From Cohnella thailandensis (lineage in GTDB: Bacteria; Bacillota; Bacilli; Paenibacillales; Paenibacillaceae): a DNA stretch of 64,000 bases. The stretch covers positions 186,001-250,000 of the forward strand of contig NZ_JACJVQ010000014.1 in NCBI RefSeq assembly GCF_014212135.1, given 5' to 3'. A program made the translations under genes and the position numbers. Below the pieces are notes generated by a model. It was not told where the DNA came from and did not search any database. It saw only the letters and a list, made by a program, of their open reading frames with translations. Positions 42,651-50,292 of the stretch are shown here, piece after piece. Positions within the stretch are counted from its first letter, which is position 1. Each line of letters opens with the position of its first letter.

Positions 42651-43703
42651 ATGAGCGAGACCATCGTTTATATGGGTCCGAAGAAGAGCCCTCACAACAA
42701 GTATTCGGAGCTGCTGTCCGAATCGATCGAGCGCCGGGGATTGCGCGTCGAGCATTACGACCGCAGGGCGATGTTCAAGCCGAGAAAGGGCGACATCGTC
42801 CATTTTCATTGGCCGAGCAATTCGTATACGGCCTCCTCGTTCCCGATGACGGTCGTAAAGTCGATGCTGTTTCTGCTGCTGCTGCTTGCCTATAAGGGCA
42901 TGGGCGTAAGGCTTTACTGGACGGTCCACAACATCTGGCCCCATACGGGCAAGTCGCGGTGGGACGCGTTCATGCGCAAGCGGATCCTGCGCCTGTGCGA
43001 CTCGGCGTTCGCGCTGAGCGAATCGGTCCGGCAAGAGGCGGCTTCGGCGTTCGGGATCGGCCAGGACAAGCTGGTGGTCACGCCGCACGGCCATTACGCG
43101 GGCGCCTATCCCGTCCAAGGGACGAATATCCGGAAGCGTTTCGGCATCGCGGAGGACCGCTTCCTGTTCCTGTTCGTCGGGAGAATCAATCCCTACAAGG
43201 GAGTGGAGCAGCTCGTTGCCGCCTATCGGTCGCTGGGCGCCGAACGCTGCGCCCTGCTGATCGCGGGGCTGCCCGACAAGGGCTACAGCCTCGACTTTAT
43301 CGACGAGGCGAACGACGGCACGATCAAGGTCCATCCGAGCTTCGTGGACGACGGCGAGCTGGCCGATTACCTTCGGGCCGCCGACGCGGTCGTTCTGCCC
43401 TATCGGCAGATCACGACTTCGGGCAGCGCGATTCTGGCTTTGTCCTACAAGCGACCGGTCGTCGCGCCGAGAATCGGCTCGCTCGGAGAATACGTGTCCG
43501 AGGGCTGCGGGGTCCTGTACGACCCGGACGATCCGGACGGGCTCCGGCAGGCGCTGCTCGGCTCCATGAGGCTGGATAGGAGAGCAACGGAGGAACGGAT
43601 GACGGACAAGCTCGGGGAGCTGGATTGGGATCGCATCGCGGAACGGATGGTTCGCGTGTATTCCGGCAAGGCAAGGCAAGAACGCCAAGAGGTGAACGCA
43701 TGA
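42651..43703 (+). CDS. Glycosyltransferase family 4 (short, 350 aa)
   Basis: 350 aa. Begins immediately after the previous stop. Motifs: HFHWPSNSYTASSFP, TVHNIWPHTGKSRWDAF, FLFLFVGRINPYKGVEQLVAAY, VVLPYRQITTSGSAILALSYKRPVV is seen at about 245-270, GSLGEYVSEGCGVLYDP. The EX7E motif is relaxed (SGSAILAL), as in some GT4 enzymes with cellobiosyl- or glucuronyl-type donors. Adds one backbone or side-chain sugar. Confidence 0.88.
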   Translation: MSETIVYMGPKKSPHNKYSELLSESIERRGLRVEHYDRRAMFKPRKGDIVHFHWPSNSYTASSFPMTVVKSMLFLLLLLAYKGMGVRLYWTVHNIWPHTGKSRWDAFMRKRILRLCDSAFALSESVRQEAASAFGIGQDKLVVTPHGHYAGAYPVQGTNIRKRFGIAEDRFLFLFVGRINPYKGVEQLVAAYRSLGAERCALLIAGLPDKGYSLDFIDEANDGTIKVHPSFVDDGELADYLRAADAVVLPYRQITTSGSAILALSYKRPVVAPRIGSLGEYVSEGCGVLYDPDDPDGLRQALLGSMRLDRRATEERMTDKLGELDWDRIAERMVRVYSGKARQERQEVNA

Positions 43704-44584
43704 GAGCGACGGTAGCCATATGCACGCACAATCGGGCTTCAGACCTGCAGGAAGCGCTGCTCAGCCTTCTGCACCAACGCTTCGGCGAACCCTTCGAGGT
43801 TCTCGTCGTCGATAACGGCTCCACCGATCGGACCGAGCAGACCGTGCTCGATTTTCAGCGGTCGGTAAGCTTCCCGGTACGGTATCTATACGAGGAACGG
43901 CTCGGTCTCTCCGTCGCCCGGAACCGGGCGATCCGCGAGGCGAAAGGCGAGTATATCCTGTTCCTGGACGACGACGCGGTCGCGTCGGGCGATTGGATCG
44001 GCGGGATCGTCTCCGTGTTCGACGGCAATCCGAGAATCGGCTGCGTCGGCGGCAAGATCGAGCCCGCTTGGGACGGAGAGGCGCCGTCTTGGCTGCCCCC
44101 GGAGAACCGGTCGCTGTACACCATACTCGACTACTCCGACGACATCCGGGAGATGCGCGGCGCGATTCCGTTCGGGGCCAACGTCGCTTTTCGCAGGTCG
44201 CTGTTCGACTCCATGGCGATGTTCCGGGAGGACCTCGGCCGGGTGGGCAGCAACCTTCTCTCGAGCGAGGAATCGGAGCTGATCGAACGCATTCGCGCCG
44301 AGTTTCTGGTGTATTACACGCCGCACGCTTCGGTTCTGCATAAGATTCACCGAAGCCGGATGAGCCGGAAATGGCTGCTGCGCCGCATTTATTGGCAGGG
44401 CGTGAGCAAGGCGGTCAGCTCGAAGAGCAAATCGCGCCTGTTCGCGGAATCGCTTCTGAAGGTGCCGACTTTCGTCCTGCTGTCGATCCCGGTGCTGTAC
44501 GACAGGCGGCGCCTGTTCCGCAACGTCAGCCGGATCGCCTACAACAACGGCCTGATCAGCGGCATTCTGAAAACCTACCAGTAA
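43700..44584 (+). CDS. Glycosyltransferase family 2
   Basis: 294 aa. GT-A fold with VAICTHNRASDLQEALLSLL, VLVVDNGSTDRTEQ, and the metal-binding DDD in YILFLDDDAVASGDWI. Acceptor region GAIPFGANVAFRRSLF and a catalytic-base-like ESELIERIR. Start ATG 43700 overlaps the previous stop (ATGA) and has AGAGGTG. A C-terminal hydrophobic stretch (VPTFVLLSIPVLY) may hold it at the membrane. Confidence 0.92.
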   Translation: MRATVAICTHNRASDLQEALLSLLHQRFGEPFEVLVVDNGSTDRTEQTVLDFQRSVSFPVRYLYEERLGLSVARNRAIREAKGEYILFLDDDAVASGDWIGGIVSVFDGNPRIGCVGGKIEPAWDGEAPSWLPPENRSLYTILDYSDDIREMRGAIPFGANVAFRRSLFDSMAMFREDLGRVGSNLLSSEESELIERIRAEFLVYYTPHASVLHKIHRSRMSRKWLLRRIYWQGVSKAVSSKSKSRLFAESLLKVPTFVLLSIPVLYDRRRLFRNVSRIAYNNGLISGILKTYQ

Positions 44585-44597
44585 AGGAATTAACTCC

Positions 44598-45947
44598 ATG
44601 ATAAGAACCGTAATCAAGCCGATAGCGCGGGGGCGGGCCCTGAGCGGCAGAGGAGCCCTCTCCGCGATCATGAGAACGAGCGCCGCCAGCACGATCGTCA
44701 TGCTCGTCAGCATGATCAGTTCGGTCGTGACGGCTCGTTGGTTCGGCGTCGAGGGCAAAGGCGAGTTCTCCGCGATCGTGTTCTGGCCGACGCTCCTGGC
44801 CGGAGTGCTCAGCTTCGGGCTGCCGACTTCGCTCATCTACAATCGGAGGTCGAATCCGGAGCAAGGCGCGGACGTCGTTCGGGCGGGCTTCCTGTTCCAG
44901 CTGCCCGTCTGCTTGTTGGCGGGGGTCGTCGCTTGGTACGGGCTTCCCGCGTGGATGGGCAACTACTCGGACGGAATCGTCGGCATCGCGCGGTGGTACA
45001 CCGTGCTCATGCTTCCGATGCTGCTGGCGATCGGGCTGCTGACGGCGCTCGCGCAGAGCATGGAGAACTTCAACCTGTACAACGGGCTGCGGCTGTACGT
45101 GCCTCTGAGCAACCTGCTCGGGCTGGCGGCGCTATGGGCGATCGGACGGCTCGATCAAGCCGCCGCCTCGCTGATCTATCTGGGGACGAGCTTGATCGTC
45201 TTGGTCTGGTCCTTGTATCGTATGCGAGGAGAGCTGTCCGTCGGCTGGTTCGGGAAGTTCTCGGATCGGGGAGCGGTTAAAAAATTGTTCGGCTACGGCG
45301 GCAGGGTATACGGCGTCGAGCTGCTCGGCACTCTGTACGGCCAATGCGACAAGCTGATCGTCCTTGCGCTTCTGTCGCCGAGAGCGTTCGGCCTGTACAC
45401 GGTCGTGTACACGCTGTCCCGGGTGTTCAACATCGTGCAGACGGCCATCTCTAGCGTCGTGTTCCCCAAGGTGACGGGACAGGAACGGGAGCTGATCCTC
45501 TCGAAGGTATGCCGGGCGTTCCGGCTCAGCTTCGCGCTGATGCTCGTCGCCCTCGTTCCCGGGCTGATCGTCGGCCGATGGCTGCTCGGCCTGCTGTACG
45601 GGCCGGCGTTCCTGGAATCGAGCGCGGCGTTCGCCCTGCTCTCCCTGGAATGCATCATCGGCGGCGGCTCGTGGATTCTCGCGACCTCGTTCAACGCGAT
45701 GGGCCGACCCGGCCTGGTGGCCGTCCGGCAAGCGATCGCGCTGGCGATCACGATCGGGATGCTCTTCGCGCTCGCGCCGGCTTTCGGTCTGAACGGCATC
45801 GCGCTCGCCATGCTGATCGGCGCATGCGCCCGGCTTGCGATCACGATCGCCGCGATGAAGCTCGTGTTCAAGACGCCGATCTCGGGCGTGTTTTTCGACA
45901 AGGGCGATTGGCGCTTCCTTCTGGGGCGCCTGTCGCGCCAAGCCTAA
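44598..45947 (+). CDS. Polysaccharide flippase (Wzx, MATE/MVF-like)
   Basis: 449 aa with about twelve to fourteen hydrophobic helices. Pattern STIVMLVSMISSVVTARWFGVEGKGEF, NRRSNPEQG, YGQCDKLIVLALLSPRAFGLYTVVY, NIVQTAISSVVFP is typical of Wzx exporters. It flips the lipid-linked repeat unit across the membrane for polymerisation by the protein at 40129. Confidence 0.9.
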   Translation: MIRTVIKPIARGRALSGRGALSAIMRTSAASTIVMLVSMISSVVTARWFGVEGKGEFSAIVFWPTLLAGVLSFGLPTSLIYNRRSNPEQGADVVRAGFLFQLPVCLLAGVVAWYGLPAWMGNYSDGIVGIARWYTVLMLPMLLAIGLLTALAQSMENFNLYNGLRLYVPLSNLLGLAALWAIGRLDQAAASLIYLGTSLIVLVWSLYRMRGELSVGWFGKFSDRGAVKKLFGYGGRVYGVELLGTLYGQCDKLIVLALLSPRAFGLYTVVYTLSRVFNIVQTAISSVVFPKVTGQERELILSKVCRAFRLSFALMLVALVPGLIVGRWLLGLLYGPAFLESSAAFALLSLECIIGGGSWILATSFNAMGRPGLVAVRQAIALAITIGMLFALAPAFGLNGIALAMLIGACARLAITIAAMKLVFKTPISGVFFDKGDWRFLLGRLSRQA

Positions 45948-45980
45948 ATTGGATTCCGACGGAAGGACGGCAAGGCGAGG

Positions 45981-46532
45981 ATGCAACTAAGAAAAAGAAG
46001 GGTAAAGGATTATGGGAAGCATGCCTACCGGCTGTTCCTGGGCGCCTTGTTCCGAAGAAAGACCGATCGCTGCGGCAAGCTGCTGAGAGTAGGCGGGGGA
46101 GTGACGGTATCCAAAGCGAAGCGAGCCAAGCTTCGCATCGGGAATTACGTCATCCTGTACCGGAATGCCGGCTTGTACCTGGATTCCGACAACGCCGTTC
46201 TCGAGATCGGGGATCACACGTTCCTGAACCGAAGGAGCGAAGTCATGTGCAAGCAGCACGTCAAGATCGGAAGCCACTGCGCCATCTCCTGGGACGTCAC
46301 CATAACGGATACCGATTACCACGCGCTCGAGGGCGCGGAGACGACGAAGCCCGTCGTCATCGGCGATCACGTGTGGATCGGGTGCCGGGCGACCATCCTC
46401 AAGGGGGTCACGATCGGTCCCGGAGCGGTCGTGGCGGCCGGAGCGGTCGTATCCAAGGATGTGCCTGCCGGTACTCTCGTGGCGGGAGTGCCGGCTAAAC
46501 CGATACGAGAGGGCGTACGCTGGACCCTGTAA
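45981..46532 (+). CDS. Left-handed beta-helix acyltransferase (WcaF/maltose-O-acetyltransferase-like)
   Basis: 183 aa. Hexapeptide repeats through residues 50-175 and the C-terminal signature VWIGCRATILKGVTIGPGAV, VAAGAVVSKDVPAGTLVAGVPAKPI. DTDYHAL carries the catalytic His. Uses acetyl-CoA to O-acetylate a sugar of the repeat unit. N-terminus is basic (MQLRKRRVKDYGKH). Confidence 0.88.
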   Translation: MQLRKRRVKDYGKHAYRLFLGALFRRKTDRCGKLLRVGGGVTVSKAKRAKLRIGNYVILYRNAGLYLDSDNAVLEIGDHTFLNRRSEVMCKQHVKIGSHCAISWDVTITDTDYHALEGAETTKPVVIGDHVWIGCRATILKGVTIGPGAVVAAGAVVSKDVPAGTLVAGVPAKPIREGVRWTL

Positions 46533-46571
46533 CGGAACCTAGAATGCAACGCTCGGAGAGGAGATTAACGG

Positions 46572-47546
46572 ATGGAGATCGTACGGAGCGCGCATCCGAT
46601 GGATGAGCTCAAGCAAAAGCTGAGTCAAATATTGAAGGTGATTCCGCCCGGATCGGACATCTTTTACCTCGATTATCCGGTTCACGCGAACGGCGGCGAT
46701 CTGCTGATCATGAAGGGAACCGAGGCCTTCTTCAAGGAGCACCGCATTCGGGTTAGGGCCCGGTACAGCGTCTTCGACTTCCCGGACGGGCTGTCCATAC
46801 CGAAGGGCCATATCCTCGTGCTGCACGGGGGAGGCAACTTCGGCGATCTGTACCCGGCCCATCAGAAGCTGAGGGAGAAGGTCGCGGCAGACTATCCCGG
46901 CCACCGGATCGTTATCCTCCCGCAGACGATCTATTACAAGGACGTGCGGGAGTTCGAGAAATCCGCCGACATCCTGAATCGTCATCCGGACATGCATCTG
47001 TTCGTCCGGGACACGGTGTCGCTGGACATGGCCAAGGATAAATTCCGGCAGGTGAACGTATATCTGTCGCCGGACATGGCGCATCAGCTCTGGCCGATTC
47101 GCAGCCGAACCGCTCCCGGCAAGGAACTGCTTCGCTTCCTTAGGACCGATATCGAGAAGACGGCGGGCCAGGAGAGCCTGGAAGCGGGCCAAGCCGGGGA
47201 TTTCCTGGACTGGCCGACGCTGTACAGCCGTACGGAGAAAAGGTCGATCCGGCTCTTCTCCGACATGTTAAGGAAAGGCAAAGGCAAGCTTCCCGTGGGT
47301 TCGATCTGGAGCAAGTATACCGACAGGCTCGTGAAGAAGGCCGTCGACCGGTTCGGCGACTACCGGGCCGTTCAGACCTCGAGGCTTCACGGCCATATCT
47401 TGTCCTGTCTGATGGACAAGCCTAACGTGCTGATCGACAACGCTTACGGCAAGAACGCCAGCTACTACCGCACCTGGACGCAAGGAATCGCGTCCGCGAA
47501 GCTGCTGGCGGAGCCGGCGAACAAACAGAGTGGAGGGATGGCATGA
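46572..47546 (+). CDS. Polysaccharide pyruvyl transferase family protein
   Basis: 324 aa. PS_pyruv_trans pattern: DYPVHANGGDLLIMKGTEAFF, LHGGGNFGDLYPAHQKLRE, RIVILPQTIYYKD, LFVRDTVSLDMA, TSRLHGHILSCLMDKPNVLI, DNAYGKNASYY. Transfers pyruvate from PEP as a ketal to an exopolysaccharide sugar, adding negative charge. The RLHGHI segment is the usual active-site region. Overlaps manC by ATGA. Confidence 0.93.
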   Translation: MEIVRSAHPMDELKQKLSQILKVIPPGSDIFYLDYPVHANGGDLLIMKGTEAFFKEHRIRVRARYSVFDFPDGLSIPKGHILVLHGGGNFGDLYPAHQKLREKVAADYPGHRIVILPQTIYYKDVREFEKSADILNRHPDMHLFVRDTVSLDMAKDKFRQVNVYLSPDMAHQLWPIRSRTAPGKELLRFLRTDIEKTAGQESLEAGQAGDFLDWPTLYSRTEKRSIRLFSDMLRKGKGKLPVGSIWSKYTDRLVKKAVDRFGDYRAVQTSRLHGHILSCLMDKPNVLIDNAYGKNASYYRTWTQGIASAKLLAEPANKQSGGMA

Positions 47547-48928
47547 GAATCGTTCTATTATCGGGAGGCTCCGGCAAACGATTGTGGCCGCTGTCCAACG
47601 ATTCCCGTTCGAAGCAGTTTCTGAAGGTGCTCAAGGATCCGCAAGGCAAGCCCGAGTCGATGGTGCAACGGGTGTGGCGCCAGCTCGGCGAAGCCGGGCT
47701 GCGGGACCGCGCTTACGTGGCGACGGGCAAAGCCCAGTCGGAGATCCTCTACGGACAGATCGGCAACGATATTCGCCTGATCGCCGAGCCGGAGCGAAGG
47801 GACACGTTCCCCGCCATCGCGTTGGCGGCGACCTACCTGTACGCGATGGAAGGGGCTTCCCTGAACGAGACGGTCGTCGTCATGCCGGTCGATCCTTACG
47901 TGGACGGAAGCTTCTTCCGCCAGCTAAGCCGTCTCGAAGGAGCTCTTGACGAATCCGCGGCGGATCTGGCCCTCATCGGGGTTCAGCCGACGTATCCGTC
48001 CGAGAAGTACGGGTATATCATGCCCGGCGCGGGACATGACGCCGGACTTCCGTACATGAGCGTGAGCGGCTTCCGCGAGAAGCCCTGCCGGGAAGACGCG
48101 GAAGAGATGATCCGCCAGGGGGCGCTCTGGAACTGCGGCGTCTTCGCCTTTAAGCTGGACATGCTCATCAACATTCTGATCGCGTACGACCTTCCGATCC
48201 ATTACGAGGAGATGCTCAAGCGATACGGCTCGCTGCCGAAGATCAGCTTCGACTACGAGGTCGTCGAGAAGGCGAACCGGATCGCGGCGGTGCGTTACGA
48301 AGGGGACTGGAAGGACCTCGGAACGTGGAACACGCTGACGGAAGAGATCGACTCCGCACTGATCGGCAAAGGAATCGTCTCCGACCAGACGAGCAACGCG
48401 CACGTGATCAACGAGCTGGAGATTCCCGTCGCGGTGCTCGGCTTGTCCGACGTCATCGTGGCGGCCAGCCCGGACGGCATCCTCGTCGCCGACAAGGCGC
48501 TGAGCCCGCTGGTCAAGGACATGCTTAAAGCCTCGGACCAGCGTCCGATGTACGAGGAACGGCGCTGGGGACGCTACCGGGTGCTCGATTACCGGCGATA
48601 CCCGGACGGCAAGGAGGTTCTGACCAAATGGATCTTCATCGCGGCCGGACGCAACCTCAGCTATCAATACCATAACCTTCGGGACGAGGTTTGGACGGTC
48701 GTATCCGGAAGCGGCACCGTCATCTTGAACGAGCGCAAGCTTGCCTTATCCGCCGGCGACGTGTTCATCGTGCCGAAGGAGAGCAGGCACAGCGTGCGGG
48801 CGGATACGGACCTGGAGATCATCGAGGTGCAGACCGGAGAGCTGCTCATCGAAGAGGATATCGTCCGGCTGGAGCTGCAATGGCCCGAGATCGTCCAACT
48901 TTGCCCGGCATCGGAGGGATCCTATTGA
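47543..48928 (+). CDS. manC: Mannose-1-phosphate guanylyltransferase / mannose-6-phosphate isomerase-like bifunctional protein
   Basis: 461 aa, normal length for the two-domain form. Nucleotidyltransferase domain: VLLSGGSGKRLWPLSNDSRSKQFL, VMPVDPYVDG, GYIMPG, FREKP, WNCGVFAF, GDWKDLGTW. C-terminal cupin about 350-450: RRWGRYRVLDY, VLTKWIFIAAGRNLSYQYHNLR, VVSGSGTVILNE. Makes GDP-mannose for the exopolysaccharide. The cupin His set (YQYHNLRDE) seems intact, so isomerase activity is possible. Confidence 0.93.
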   Translation: MRIVLLSGGSGKRLWPLSNDSRSKQFLKVLKDPQGKPESMVQRVWRQLGEAGLRDRAYVATGKAQSEILYGQIGNDIRLIAEPERRDTFPAIALAATYLYAMEGASLNETVVVMPVDPYVDGSFFRQLSRLEGALDESAADLALIGVQPTYPSEKYGYIMPGAGHDAGLPYMSVSGFREKPCREDAEEMIRQGALWNCGVFAFKLDMLINILIAYDLPIHYEEMLKRYGSLPKISFDYEVVEKANRIAAVRYEGDWKDLGTWNTLTEEIDSALIGKGIVSDQTSNAHVINELEIPVAVLGLSDVIVAASPDGILVADKALSPLVKDMLKASDQRPMYEERRWGRYRVLDYRRYPDGKEVLTKWIFIAAGRNLSYQYHNLRDEVWTVVSGSGTVILNERKLALSAGDVFIVPKESRHSVRADTDLEIIEVQTGELLIEEDIVRLELQWPEIVQLCPASEGSY

Positions 48929-50265
48929 ATATCGCGGTTATCGGTACCGGCTACGTCGGACTCGTATCGGGCATTTGCTATGCCGAGCTGGGCAATACGG
49001 TGATCTGCGTCGACAAAGACCCGTTCAAAATCTCGACCTTGCAGAACGGCGGAATTCCGATCTACGAGCCGGGCCTCGAGGAGCTGTCGGCCAAGAACGT
49101 CGCCGCGGGACGCTTAAGCTACACGAGCGACCTGCAGGCGGCCGTCCGCGAGGCCGAGCTCGTCATCATCGCGGTCGGAACGCCTCCGCTTCCTAGCGGC
49201 GAGGCCGATCTCGCTTATATCGACGCGGCCGCCCTGGAGATCGCGGAGGCGCTGCCGGCGGGCGCGATCGTCGCCGTGAAGAGCACCGTCCCGGTAGGCA
49301 CGAACGAGCGCGTGCGGGATCTGATCCGAAGCCGGACGGACGCGCCGTTTAGCAGCGTCTCGCTGCCGGAGTTCCTGCGGGAAGGCTCGGCCATCCGCGA
49401 TACGATGGAGCCGGACCGGGTCGTGATCGGCTCGGAGTCCCGCGAAGCGGCCGAGAAGGTCGCGGAGCTTCACAGGCCGCTGACGGACAAGATCATGATC
49501 ACGGACCTGCGCAGCGCGGAGCTCTTGAAATACGCGTCCAACGCTTTTCTGGCCACGAAAATCTCGCTGATCAACGAGATCGCGAACATCTGCGAGAAGG
49601 TGGGCGCGGACGTGACCCAAGTCGCCGAAGGGATGGGCTTCGACCGGAGAATCGGCCCGGCGTTCCTTCAGGCGGGAATCGGCTACGGCGGTTCCTGCTT
49701 CCCGAAGGACACGCGCGCGCTCATCCAGATCGCCGGCCATGTCGAGTACGACTTCAAGCTGCTCCGGTCGGTCGTCGAGGTGAACCGCGAGCAGCGCTTC
49801 AACGTCATCCGGAAGCTGGAGACGATCTTCGGCGGGGAGCTTCGCGGGAAGACGGTCGCGGTCTGGGGCCTCAGCTTCAAGCCGAACACCGACGACGTCC
49901 GCGAGTCTCCCGCTCTCGAGATCATGCGCCATCTGGTCGACGTAGGCGTTCATGTTCGGGCATACGACCCGGTCGCGACGCCGAACTTCCGGAGCGCGTT
50001 CGGGGACAAGGGAGTCGTCTGGTGCGAAGGGGCCTTGGAAGCCGCGGCCGGTGCGGACGCCTTATGCCTGCTGACGGAATGGGAGGAATTCGCCGGGGCG
50101 GATCTGCGGCAGCTTCAGTCGGTCATGAGCCGGCCGATTCTGATCGACGGCCGCAACGTGTTCCGGGAAGAGGACTTGGCGGGAACGGCATTCATCTACT
50201 ATTCCATCGGCCGTCCGAGCCTGAATCAGGGAGTCAGGGAGAAGATTCCGATCCTTCAATACTGA
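48925..50265 (+). CDS. UDP-glucose 6-dehydrogenase
   Basis: 446 aa from TTG 48925, overlapping the manC stop (TTGA) with GGAGGG 6 bp upstream; a far upstream in-frame start inside manC is rejected. NAD-binding AVIGTGYVGLVSGICYAELG, IVAVKSTVPVGTN, SLPEFLREGSAI, and the catalytic-Cys motif GYGGSCFPKDTRAL. C-terminal domain GLSFKPNTDDVRESPALEI. Oxidises UDP-glucose to UDP-glucuronate, giving the polymer an acidic sugar. Confidence 0.94.
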   Translation: MNIAVIGTGYVGLVSGICYAELGNTVICVDKDPFKISTLQNGGIPIYEPGLEELSAKNVAAGRLSYTSDLQAAVREAELVIIAVGTPPLPSGEADLAYIDAAALEIAEALPAGAIVAVKSTVPVGTNERVRDLIRSRTDAPFSSVSLPEFLREGSAIRDTMEPDRVVIGSESREAAEKVAELHRPLTDKIMITDLRSAELLKYASNAFLATKISLINEIANICEKVGADVTQVAEGMGFDRRIGPAFLQAGIGYGGSCFPKDTRALIQIAGHVEYDFKLLRSVVEVNREQRFNVIRKLETIFGGELRGKTVAVWGLSFKPNTDDVRESPALEIMRHLVDVGVHVRAYDPVATPNFRSAFGDKGVVWCEGALEAAAGADALCLLTEWEEFAGADLRQLQSVMSRPILIDGRNVFREEDLAGTAFIYYSIGRPSLNQGVREKIPILQY

Positions 50266-50292
50266 CGGACCGCCCGGAAGGAGTAGAGGAAA